Source of the DNA: Prevotellamassilia sp.
GTDB lineage: Bacteria > Bacteroidota > Bacteroidia > Bacteroidales > Bacteroidaceae
Reading direction: 5' to 3'
Length of the DNA: 32,960 nt
NCBI GenBank assembly: GCA_009775705.1
Contig: VSQE01000021.1
Coordinates: 1 to 32,960, forward strand
Position numbers and translations under genes: made by a program. Of this stretch, positions 6,804 through 14,615 are shown one piece after another; position 1 is the first letter of the stretch, and the number at the start of each line of letters is the position of its first letter. The notes beneath the pieces are model-generated. The model had not been told where the DNA came from and did no database searches. It saw only the letters and a program-made list of their open reading frames with translations.

Positions 6804-8843
6804 ATGAAAAGCCCGAAAAAAACGGCGACGCACAGTCCGAAACTCAAGATCGTAAAGAACGACCCGTGGCTACAACCTTTCAACGGAGCCATACAGGGCC
6901 GGCACGATCATGTTCTCAACAAGCTGAACGAACTTACCGGCGGCAGGAAGTCATTGTCCGACTTTGCCGACGGACATCTTTATTTCGGCCTTCACCGCAC
7001 CGCCCGCCAATGGGTGTTCCGCGAATGGGCCCCCAATGCCACAGCCATCTATCTGATAGGAGACTTCAACAACTGGAAGGAAGACGAGAGTTTCCGGCTG
7101 AAACCCGTGGGCGAATCCGGAAACTGGGAAATAAAACTCCCGCGCAAGGCCTTGAAACATCTTGACCTCTACAAAATGAAAGTATACTGGGACGGCGGCT
7201 GCGGCGAACGCATCCCGGCATGGTGCCGGCGCGTAGTGCAGGACGAGCACACCAAAATATTCAGCGCGCAGGTATGGGATCCGGCCGAACCTTACGTGTT
7301 CAGGAAAAAGAACTTCCGCCCGCAGCGGAACCCGCTCCTCATCTACGAATGCCACATAGGCATGTCGCAGGATGCCGAGAAAGTGGGCACCTACAATGAG
7401 TTCCGAGAAAACGTGCTCCCCCGCATCATCCGCGAAGGCTATAACTGCATCCAGATCATGGCCATCCAGGAACATCCCTACTACGGGAGTTTCGGCTACC
7501 ACGTGAGCAGTTTCTTCTCGGCCTCCAGCCGTTTCGGCACCCCGGAGGAACTGAAACAGCTCATAGACGAAGCCCACTCACACGGCATCGCCGTCATCAT
7601 GGACCTTGTACAAAGCCACGCCGTAAAGAACGAAGTGGAGGGACTGGGCAACCTTGCGGGCGATCCCTGCCAGTTCTTTTATCACGGCGACCGCCGCGAA
7701 CATCCGGCTTGGGACAGCCTTTGCTTCGACTACGGAAAAAACGAGGTCATCCACTTCCTCCTGTCCAACTGCAAATACTGGCTGACGGAATTCCAGTTTG
7801 ACGGTTTCCGCTTCGACGGTGTCACCTCAATGCTCTATTACAGCCACGGACTGGGAGAGGCTTTCTGCGGCTACGGCGACTACTTCAACGGCGGACAGGA
7901 TGACAATGCCATCTGCTATCTCACACTGGCCAACCTCCTGATCCACGAAATCAATCCGCGCGCCATCACCATAGCGGAAGAGGTTTCCGGAATGCCGGGA
8001 CTGGCCTCGTCCTTCAAAGACGGCGGCTACGGATTCGACTACCGGATGGCGATGAACATTCCGGACTACTGGATCAAGACCATCAAGGAATGCCGCGACG
8101 AAGACTGGAAGCCCAGCAGCATCCTGTGGGAACTCACCAACCGGCGCGCCGACGAGCGTAACATCTCCTATGCCGAAAGTCACGACCAGGCACTGGTGGG
8201 CGACAAGACACTGATCTTCCGTCTGATTGACGCCGACATGTACTGGCATTTCCGCAAAGGGGACGAAAACGAGACCGCCCGCCGCGGCATTGCCCTCCAC
8301 AAGATGATACGCCTCATCACAGCCTCTACCATCAACGGCGGCTATCTCAACTTCATGGGCAACGAGTTCGGACATCCCGAATGGATAGACTTCCCGCGCG
8401 AAGGAAACGGATGGAGCCACAAGTATGCCCGCCGGCAATGGAACCTGGCGGACAATCCCGAGCTCTGCTACCACTATCTCTCCGACTTCGACCGCCGGAT
8501 GCTGTCAGTCATCAAAAGTGTCAGGTCCTTCCAGAAGCTCAAGGTGCAGGAAGTATGGCACAACGACGGCGACCAGATACTGGCATACAGCCGCGGAGAC
8601 CTGCTGTTCGTCTTCAACTTCAGCCCCACACACAGTTTCACCGACTACGGATTCATGATGCCGGAAGGAGCCTACGAAGTCATCCTCAACACCGATGCGA
8701 AGGAATTCGGCGGCAACGGATTCTCCGACGACAGCATCACACATCTCACCAACTATGACCCGTTGCTGAAGAAAGAAGGAAAGGGATGGCTCAAACTCTA
8801 TATCACGGCCCGCTCGGCTCTGGTGCTCCGAAAGAAAGACTGA
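6804..8843 (+). CDS. glgB: 1,4-alpha-glucan branching enzyme, eukaryote-like GH13 type
   Basis: The enzyme introduces alpha-1,6 branches into glycogen. The 679 residues hold a CBM48 domain (about 60-160, with FREWAPNA and GDFNNW) and a GH13 catalytic barrel. Expected catalytic residues are Asp338 (DGFRFDGVTSM), Glu392 (AEEVSGMP) and the His460-Asp461 pair (YAESHDQ). The GVTSM context and overall length resemble the GH13_8 enzymes of eukaryotes and Bacteroidota more than E. coli GlgB. No glycogen synthase or ADP-glucose gene is nearby. The gene sits in what looks like an envelope operon, 44 bp after the MORN gene and 21 bp before a membrane protein gene. Confidence 0.93.
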   Translation: MKSPKKTATHSPKLKIVKNDPWLQPFNGAIQGRHDHVLNKLNELTGGRKSLSDFADGHLYFGLHRTARQWVFREWAPNATAIYLIGDFNNWKEDESFRLKPVGESGNWEIKLPRKALKHLDLYKMKVYWDGGCGERIPAWCRRVVQDEHTKIFSAQVWDPAEPYVFRKKNFRPQRNPLLIYECHIGMSQDAEKVGTYNEFRENVLPRIIREGYNCIQIMAIQEHPYYGSFGYHVSSFFSASSRFGTPEELKQLIDEAHSHGIAVIMDLVQSHAVKNEVEGLGNLAGDPCQFFYHGDRREHPAWDSLCFDYGKNEVIHFLLSNCKYWLTEFQFDGFRFDGVTSMLYYSHGLGEAFCGYGDYFNGGQDDNAICYLTLANLLIHEINPRAITIAEEVSGMPGLASSFKDGGYGFDYRMAMNIPDYWIKTIKECRDEDWKPSSILWELTNRRADERNISYAESHDQALVGDKTLIFRLIDADMYWHFRKGDENETARRGIALHKMIRLITASTINGGYLNFMGNEFGHPEWIDFPREGNGWSHKYARRQWNLADNPELCYHYLSDFDRRMLSVIKSVRSFQKLKVQEVWHNDGDQILAYSRGDLLFVFNFSPTHSFTDYGFMMPEGAYEVILNTDAKEFGGNGFSDDSITHLTNYDPLLKKEGKGWLKLYITARSALVLRKKD

Positions 8844-8864
8844 GAACCGGAAAACTCCCCTTCT

Positions 8865-10010
8865 ATGAAAAGAAACATCGCCGATACTACCGACAAAAGA
8901 GTATGCGCTTTCGTGCGCATACTCTTTGCCGTTTTCCTTTTTCTATATTTCTATATTCTTCAGAGCGACACCCTCGCGCTGGTACAGCACCGCCTCTCGG
9001 AAGGCCGCACCGTCTATCACGACCTTTGGGGAGCCACCATCCTCACCGTCCTGCTCACCACCCTCCAGATACTCGTACAGCACCTCGTGCAATTCCGCCG
9101 GCTGTCGGTCCTGCTCAGTTTCGCGCCCTCCGCCCTGCTCGCCGTGCTGCTCACCGCGTTTCTGCCGGGAAGTTCACCGGCCGTCCCCGTCCTCTGTCTG
9201 GTTCTTTTCCTCATCTGGATCCCGCTCTGTTTCGCTTCCCATCGGCAGAAGACCGGGGCCCCAACCGGCGGCGGGAGCCCCGTTTCCCTACTGACCTCAC
9301 GCCTCACACAGCTGCTGCCGGTCCTGGCCTACATAGGCATAGCCGGCAACACAAACGACATCCTGCACTATGAGCTCCAAGCCGCCCGACAACTGGAGGC
9401 CGGAAAACCGGAACAGGCACTGGAGGCCGGACGGCACTCCCTCGCCACATCGCCCCGCCTCACCGCCTTGCGGGCCTACGCCCTGAGCCGCACAGGCACA
9501 TCGCTCGGAGACAAGCTTTTTGAATATCCCCTGCCGACAGGAGGAGCCGAGATCCTCCTGCTACGCCCCGCCGACACCCTCTCCACACTATTTTCGCCGG
9601 ACAGCCTCAGCCACCTGCTGCGCCTGCGGCCACGCGCGAACGGCGCCGCCCGCCCCTATTTTGAACATGCAGCACAACGCAGCCCGGACAGCGCAGCACG
9701 CGACTACTGGCTCTGCGCTCTCCTGCTCGACAAGGACATCGACGGTTTCGCCCGCGAACTGCCCAAGTACTATCCCGTCAACGACAGCACCCGGCTGCCC
9801 CTTTACTACGCGCAGGCCATCACCCTATACCAACGCCTGCGCACACGCCCGAGCATCTTGTGGCGCCACGAAGCTGTCAGGGCCAACTACCGCGACTTTC
9901 AGGAAACAGGCCGCAAATACCGAAATCCGACAGAAAGGTCCAACCAGTTACGACGCATCTACGGCGACACCTACTGGTGGTACTACTTCTACGGTCCGCA
10001 CACTCCGTGA
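8865..10010 (+). CDS. Polytopic membrane protein with C-terminal helical domain (DUF6057-like)
   Basis: The 381-residue protein has about five hydrophobic segments in the first 165 residues (near 17-37, 56-78, 82-104, 106-125 and 148-163). A soluble helical region follows, with a TPR-like stretch (QAARQLEAGKPEQALEAGRH) and an aromatic end (TYWWYYFYGPHTP). This end and the LLDKDID segment resemble, from memory, the Bacteroidales family DUF6057, whose function is unknown; this one seems shorter. It begins 21 bp after glgB and probably ends the operon. A strong DNA hairpin lies within its first 25 codons. Only a weak stem near 10043-10068 could serve as terminator. Confidence 0.75.
   Translation: MKRNIADTTDKRVCAFVRILFAVFLFLYFYILQSDTLALVQHRLSEGRTVYHDLWGATILTVLLTTLQILVQHLVQFRRLSVLLSFAPSALLAVLLTAFLPGSSPAVPVLCLVLFLIWIPLCFASHRQKTGAPTGGGSPVSLLTSRLTQLLPVLAYIGIAGNTNDILHYELQAARQLEAGKPEQALEAGRHSLATSPRLTALRAYALSRTGTSLGDKLFEYPLPTGGAEILLLRPADTLSTLFSPDSLSHLLRLRPRANGAARPYFEHAAQRSPDSAARDYWLCALLLDKDIDGFARELPKYYPVNDSTRLPLYYAQAITLYQRLRTRPSILWRHEAVRANYRDFQETGRKYRNPTERSNQLRRIYGDTYWWYYFYGPHTP
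8896..8927 (+). other. Perfect 13-bp hairpin inside the 5' end of the membrane-protein gene
   Basis: AAAGAGTATGCGC (8896-8908) is complemented perfectly by 8915-8927 around a 6-nt loop. It covers codons 11-21 of the gene at 8865. There is no immediate T-run. It could limit translation or transcription into this gene, or mark a downstream true start. Confidence 0.6.
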
Positions 10011-10065
10011 CACGCAAAAGGCACCACAACCTTCCGGCCCGCCTCTCACATTTTTTGAGCGTTTT

Positions 10066-10096
10066 TTTGCCATCTGAACATATTTCATTATATTTG
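10066..10096 (+). promoter_or_regulatory. Promoter of the exbB-tonB operon
   Basis: TTTG (10066-10069) and TATATTTG (10089-10096) are separated by 19 bp. The leader to the ATG at 10320 would be about 215 nt and is A-rich close to the start codon. The remainder of 10011-10319 shows no ORF worth calling. Confidence 0.7.
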
Positions 10097-10207
10097 TCCG
10101 GCAAAACTACCGCAAGAGGCACACCGCAAAATGTTTCTTTTTATGAAAAACATACGATGAATGCGTTAATTTTCTACCGGAATGCCCCTTTAATGTCATT
10201 AAATGTC

Positions 10208-10215
10208 TAACTTTG
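10208..10215 (+). promoter_or_regulatory. Second possible -7 box upstream of exbB
   Basis: TAACTTTG fits the consensus and lies 105 bp before the start codon, but no good TTTG is found at 19-21 bp upstream. It may be a second, activator-dependent start. Confidence 0.4.
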
Positions 10216-10319
10216 CGGTCAGGCATGTGGCAACTGCTGTCCGCACAGTTTCAGAAAAACAACAAACACCTGATAATCAAAACAACTTAAAATCTACAAA
10301 CTATTAATCTTTAAAAACA

Positions 10320-11192
10320 ATGGCAACTACAAATGCTAATGCACCCAAAAGTGCAGCAAAGAAAAACCAGTCAAAAGGTTTCACCGGCATTAAGTCCGGA
10401 TTGTCCGTAATTATCGGATGTGCGGTCATCGCAGTCTGCATCTATCTGTTCGGATTCGGTTACAAAACCAACTTCTCAGGTTCCGAGGCATGGACCGGCG
10501 CACCTTTCCACTTCCTTCAGGACGGTGACTATTCTCCTCTGGGTATCGTAGGTACGGTGTATAAAGGAGGATTCGTCGTTCCCTGTATCTGGACTCTCTG
10601 TATCACCGTTGTAGCTCTCGCCATCGAGCGCTTCTTCGCTATCCGCAACGCCTACGGCCGCACCAGCCTGACCGTATTCGTAGCCGAAATCAAGAAAGCC
10701 CTCGTGGCCAATGACCTCGCAAAGGCACAGCAGCTCTGCGATACACAGCGCGGTTCCGTAGCAGCAGTAGTAGGCGCTACCCTGAAGAAGTACAAGGAAA
10801 TGGAGGAAAACACCGTTCTCACCAAAGAACAGAAGATCCTCGCCATCCAGAAAGAGCTTGAAGAGGCTACCGCTCTTGAAATGCCCATGATGCAGGAAAA
10901 CCTCCCCATCATCGGTACCATCATCACCCTCGGTACGCTGACCGGTCTGTTCGGTACGGTATTGGGTATGATCAAGTCCTTCTCGGCCATGGGTTCCGGT
11001 GAAGGTGGCGCAGACTCCGCAGCTCTGTCTGTCGGTATTTCCGAGGCTCTTGTAAACACCGCTTCCGGTATCGCAACCGGTGGTCTCGCCGTTATCGCAT
11101 ACAACTATTACACTAACAAAATCGACCGCCTGACCTTCAGCCTCGATGAAGTAGGTTTCTCTATCGTACAGACCTTCTCCGCAACTCACTAA
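10320..11192 (+). CDS. exbB: MotA/TolQ/ExbB-type proton channel protein
   Basis: ExbB forms the inner-membrane pentamer that, with ExbD, uses the proton gradient to energise TonB. The 290 residues have an N-terminal membrane span (about 25-50), a second at about 85-105, and the C-terminal pair around 195-225 and 245-270. The conserved loop PIIGTIITLGTLTGLFGTVLG is the family's signature. The N-terminal Ala/Lys-rich extension and extra span are usual for Bacteroidota. Codon choice differs from neighbours (more GGT, GCA, GTA), as in highly expressed genes. Genes for two ExbD proteins and TonB follow at 12-25 bp spacing, so it is an operon. Confidence 0.93.
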   Translation: MATTNANAPKSAAKKNQSKGFTGIKSGLSVIIGCAVIAVCIYLFGFGYKTNFSGSEAWTGAPFHFLQDGDYSPLGIVGTVYKGGFVVPCIWTLCITVVALAIERFFAIRNAYGRTSLTVFVAEIKKALVANDLAKAQQLCDTQRGSVAAVVGATLKKYKEMEENTVLTKEQKILAIQKELEEATALEMPMMQENLPIIGTIITLGTLTGLFGTVLGMIKSFSAMGSGEGGADSAALSVGISEALVNTASGIATGGLAVIAYNYYTNKIDRLTFSLDEVGFSIVQTFSATH

Positions 11193-11217
11193 TCATAAAT
11201 AAGGTATTAAGACAGAC

Positions 11218-11832
11218 ATGGGACGTTTTAAAATAAAAAAACAAGACACATTCATCGACATGACGCCGATGAGTGACGTCATGATCCTGCTGCTTACCTT
11301 CTTTATGCTTACTGCGACATTCGTTAAGGAAGAACCTATCAAGGTCAATACCCCGGGCTCGGTTTCCGAGATCAAGATCCCCGAAAACAATCTGCTCACC
11401 ATTTTCGTTGAGAAAAACGGAAAAGTGTTCCTCAGCATGGACAATCCCGTCGGACAACGCAAGATGGCAGAGCAAATGGTAAGCGAGGGAAAACTGACAC
11501 TCAACGCTGAGGAACTCAAGAAGTTTGAAAATGTGCCCACATTCGGAACGCCGCTCAACGTAACCAACAGTTGGCTGGCCATGGAGAAGGCAAAACAAAC
11601 GGACATCCTCACGAAATCGCCCACCGCAGGTATTCCTTGCGACAGCATTAATGATGAATTGAAGATCTGGGTTGAAGCAGCCCGAACCGCAAACGGAGAT
11701 AACATGCGTATCGCCATCAAGGCCGATTCGAAGACCTCCTACGCTGTAATTAAAAGAGTTATGGACTCCTTGCGTGGCATACACGAAGACCGTTACAACC
11801 TGATAACGGCCCTCAAAGCCGGTGAGAACTAA
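11218..11832 (+). CDS. exbD: ExbD/TolR-family biopolymer transport protein (first copy)
   Basis: ExbD is the proton-carrying partner of ExbB. The 204-residue protein has one N-terminal span (about 20-38) preceded by the signature DMTPMSDVMILLLTFF. Asp20 is the expected protonatable residue. The long periplasmic domain (about 40-204) exceeds the roughly 140 residues of E. coli ExbD, which is common in Bacteroidota. It follows exbB by 25 bp and precedes a second exbD by 12 bp. The two copies are divergent, so they probably form a heteromer rather than being a recent duplication. Confidence 0.92.
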   Translation: MGRFKIKKQDTFIDMTPMSDVMILLLTFFMLTATFVKEEPIKVNTPGSVSEIKIPENNLLTIFVEKNGKVFLSMDNPVGQRKMAEQMVSEGKLTLNAEELKKFENVPTFGTPLNVTNSWLAMEKAKQTDILTKSPTAGIPCDSINDELKIWVEAARTANGDNMRIAIKADSKTSYAVIKRVMDSLRGIHEDRYNLITALKAGEN

Positions 11833-11844
11833 AACAAGAGTGTT

Positions 11845-12468
11845 ATGGCAAAGAAAAGTGGCAGTAAACAAAAAAAGATGAACGCCCGCGTGGACTTCAC
11901 GCCGATGGTCGACATGATCATGTTGCTCGTGACATTCTTCATGCTCTGTACTACGCTCATCAAACCTCAGACTATGGAGATCACCATGCCTTCGGACAAG
12001 GATGACCTCAAGCAGGAGAACAAGAGCCAGGTTGCAGCAGATAAGGCCATCACGATTATCCTCGACAAGGACGACGCGATCTACTATTTCGAAGGAAAAC
12101 CCGACGAAGCCGAACTCCATAAAACTTCCTACGGGAAGAATGGCATCCGTGCCGTTCTGATGTCCAAGAACGCCATCGCCCAGAAAAAGGTGAAAGAGCT
12201 GAAAGCCGAGTTCGCAGGTCGCTACAGCGCCAACGTTGCTCAGGATAAGAAAAACAAGGAAGAATATAAGAAGCGCCTTTCCGAAATCAAAAACGGTGAT
12301 GACACTCCCAGCGTCATCATCAAGGCAACGGACGGGGCCAGTTATAAGAACCTTATTGACGTTCTCGACGAGATGCAGATTTGCAGCATCGGTCGTTATG
12401 TGATAGACAAGATCGCCGAACAGGACAAGATCAAGATCAAGAACCTGGAAAACGGCGGCGCGCAGTAA
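11845..12468 (+). CDS. exbD: ExbD/TolR-family biopolymer transport protein (second copy)
   Basis: This second ExbD paralogue has 207 residues, a cationic head (KKSGSKQKKMNAR), the signature DFTPMVDMIMLLVTFF with Asp23 as the expected proton carrier, and one span (about 21-40). The periplasmic part has a Lys/Glu-rich helix near 105-160 that the first copy lacks. It lies 12 bp after the first copy and 24 bp before tonB. Confidence 0.92.
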   Translation: MAKKSGSKQKKMNARVDFTPMVDMIMLLVTFFMLCTTLIKPQTMEITMPSDKDDLKQENKSQVAADKAITIILDKDDAIYYFEGKPDEAELHKTSYGKNGIRAVLMSKNAIAQKKVKELKAEFAGRYSANVAQDKKNKEEYKKRLSEIKNGDDTPSVIIKATDGASYKNLIDVLDEMQICSIGRYVIDKIAEQDKIKIKNLENGGAQ

Positions 12469-12492
12469 TCAAATAAGCTAAGTATAAAGAAT

Positions 12493-13341
12493 ATGTCTAA
12501 AATCGATTTAGTATCACGCGAGTGGTGCGACCTTGTATTCGAGGGACGTAACAAAGAGTACGGAGCTTATCGTATGCGTGCCAACGCAGGAAAGCGACAA
12601 CTCCGCTCGTTAATCTTCGTCTTCATCGGCATCATAGCCATCTTCGCAGTTGTTCTGGTGAAATCCGCCGTGGAGGCCGCCATCAAGGGCAACAGGGACA
12701 TGGATTCCGAAATGGTTACCGAATTGCAGGAACTGAAGAAGGAAGAGCCCAAAAAGGAAGAGAAGAAAGTGGAAGAACTGAAATATGAAGAGCCCCAGCA
12801 GCAGAAAGTGGCAGTGAAGGCCTCCATCCAGTTCACCGTACCCGACATCGTAGACCAGGTAGACGAGACCAAGAAGCTGAAAACTCAGGAAGAAGTTACC
12901 AAGAGCAGCTTCGCCGTGGCTTCTCAGGACTACGCCGGTGACTCCAAAGACGGTATCAACATTGATGACCTGAAGGACAACCAGACCGCAGGCGGTACCT
13001 CTGTTCCTCCCAAAGAGGAAGAGGTCATGGAGAACGAACTCGTGGAAGTTCAGGCCCAGTACCCCGGCGGCGAGACCGCACTTCTGGCTTTCGTAAACAA
13101 GAACGTGGTATATCCCTCCATCGCACAGGAACAGGAACTGCAAGGAACGGTAATCCTCCGTTTCAAGGTTAATTCCGATGGTACGGTAGGCGACGTTGTC
13201 GTGCGCAAGAGCCTCTCCAAGGAATGCGACCAGGCTGCCGTGAAGGTAGTACGCCAGCTCAAACGCTTCGTACCCGCCCGTTCACAAGGCCGTCCCGTTC
13301 CCGTATGGTTCACCCTTCCTGTACGCTTCCAGATCCAGTAA
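12493..13341 (+). CDS. tonB: TonB energy transducer
   Basis: TonB links the ExbB/ExbD motor to outer-membrane receptors such as SusC-type transporters. The 282 residues begin with the Bacteroidota signature FEGRNKEYGAYRMR on the cytoplasmic side. One span follows (about 39-60), then a Glu/Lys/Pro-rich periplasmic linker (about 70-150). The C-terminal TonB domain (about 195-282) has QYPGGETALLAFVNKNVVYP and the end VPVWFTLPVRFQIQ. All expected parts are present. It is the last core gene of the exbB operon; a hairpin follows at 13376. Confidence 0.94.
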   Translation: MSKIDLVSREWCDLVFEGRNKEYGAYRMRANAGKRQLRSLIFVFIGIIAIFAVVLVKSAVEAAIKGNRDMDSEMVTELQELKKEEPKKEEKKVEELKYEEPQQQKVAVKASIQFTVPDIVDQVDETKKLKTQEEVTKSSFAVASQDYAGDSKDGINIDDLKDNQTAGGTSVPPKEEEVMENELVEVQAQYPGGETALLAFVNKNVVYPSIAQEQELQGTVILRFKVNSDGTVGDVVVRKSLSKECDQAAVKVVRQLKRFVPARSQGRPVPVWFTLPVRFQIQ

Positions 13342-13375
13342 GAGGATTCCGCGACAGGATCAAAAGATCAACATA

Positions 13376-13420
13376 GTAAACGAGCGGCAGCCTGAAGGCT
13401 TGCCCTCGTTTACTTGTTTT
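13376..13420 (+). terminator. Hairpin between tonB and the PstS-like gene
   Basis: GTAAACGAG (13376-13384) pairs with CTCGTTTAC (13405-13413), with further inner pairing, and is followed by TTGTTTT. The T-run is imperfect and no promoter is visible before the next gene, so partial read-through is likely. Confidence 0.7.
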
Positions 13421-13440
13421 ATCCCCAAAAACAAGAACTT

Positions 13441-14382
13441 ATGAAGACTTTCAAAATCATTCTGGCTGCCACCGCACTCCTCGCACTGACGGCATGCGGC
13501 AACAAAAAGCCTTCGGAAAACTGGCTTACCTCAGACGATGTCAGAGTTGCCATCGACGAAACCTTCCGCCCCATCATGCAGGAAGAGGCCGAGACCTTCG
13601 CCCTGAAGCACCCTGAAGCCGCCATGTTCCCCTACTTTTGCAGCGAGGATTCAGCCATCCGCATGCTGGTCAACGACAGCGTCCGCCTCTGCGTAGCCAC
13701 CCGCCGCCTGACCGACCGCGAACTCGACATCGTGAGCAGCCATACCCTCAAGGCCCTCCACTCGCAGATTGCCACCGATGCCTTCGCGCTGATCGTGAAC
13801 AAAAACAACTCCGACTCACTGATCACGCTTCCCGAGATCAAAAAAATCGTCTCTGGAGAAATCACCCGATGGGAACAACTGTCCCACTCTTCCCGAAAAG
13901 GCGAACTGAAACTCGTATTCGACAACTCCGGATCCAGCACAGTGCGCTTTATGCGTGACTCCCTGTGCAACGGAAAGGAACTCAGCGGAAACCTCTTTGC
14001 CCAAGGCTCCAACCTGGCCGTTATTGATGCCGTCCGTGAAAATCCCGACATCATCGGTGTGGTAGGCACCAACTGGCTGAAAGGAAAAGAAGATTCCGTA
14101 CTGACCAGTTTCCGCAATCTGGACATCAACGTCATGAAAGTATCCCGCATAGGCGGCAACGGCGAATTTTTCTGCCGGCCGTTCCAGTACTACATCGCCA
14201 CAGGCGAATATCCACTCCTGCGCTCCGTCTACGTCATCTGCACCGACCCGCGCTCCACCTCGATGACAAAGAATTTCTATTTCTTCCTGAAAGGACAACG
14301 GGGCCAGCTCATCATCTGCAACAACTCGCAGATGCTCCCGCGAACCCAGGTACAGGTCAGGGATGTCAGCATCTCCGACTGA
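13441..14382 (+). CDS. PstS-like phosphate/solute-binding lipoprotein
   Basis: The 313-residue protein has a lipoprotein signal (LALTAC, lipidated Cys19). Its fold is that of a periplasmic type II solute-binding protein of the PstS sort. Supporting segments are SGEITRWEQL near 150, FDNSGSSTVRFMRD near 170 (the anion-binding Ser/Thr pattern) and the region IGVVGTNWL. No PstA, PstB or PstC gene is nearby. The gene lies just downstream of tonB, an arrangement I recall from other Bacteroidales, so it may serve envelope sensing rather than ABC transport. The ATG at 13441 begins the signal peptide; the upstream in-frame ATG at 13414 lies in the terminator tail. Confidence 0.85.
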   Translation: MKTFKIILAATALLALTACGNKKPSENWLTSDDVRVAIDETFRPIMQEEAETFALKHPEAAMFPYFCSEDSAIRMLVNDSVRLCVATRRLTDRELDIVSSHTLKALHSQIATDAFALIVNKNNSDSLITLPEIKKIVSGEITRWEQLSHSSRKGELKLVFDNSGSSTVRFMRDSLCNGKELSGNLFAQGSNLAVIDAVRENPDIIGVVGTNWLKGKEDSVLTSFRNLDINVMKVSRIGGNGEFFCRPFQYYIATGEYPLLRSVYVICTDPRSTSMTKNFYFFLKGQRGQLIICNNSQMLPRTQVQVRDVSISD

Positions 14383-14411
14383 CTCCGAAAGCAAACCGAC
14401 CGAACTGCATA

Positions 14412-14443
14412 TACGCCGCAACTGTCCCGACAGTTGCGGCGTA
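14412..14443 (+). terminator. Hairpin after the PstS-like gene
   Basis: A perfect 15-bp stem pairs 14412-14426 with 14429-14443 around a 2-nt loop (in practice a tetraloop). The following sequence CATATTTT is only moderately T-rich. Confidence 0.75.
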
Positions 14444-14521
14444 CATATTTTCACCCCTCAAAAAAGAAAAATCAAAAAAAGGAATCATAATGCTGAAGAA
14501 ATGCAAATTCTCATATAAACT

Positions 14522-14552
14522 TTTGCCGGATGTAGAATTATTGCTATTTTTG
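14522..14552 (+). promoter_or_regulatory. Promoter of the TPR-protein gene
   Basis: TTTG (14522-14525) and TATTTTTG (14545-14552) are 19 bp apart and lie 63 bp before the ATG at 14616. Confidence 0.75.
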
Positions 14553-14615
14553 CAAAGATTTCCCGCAAACTATTTTGATTGAGAGAATTAAAGAAATAAC
14601 ATATAAACAATAGTA

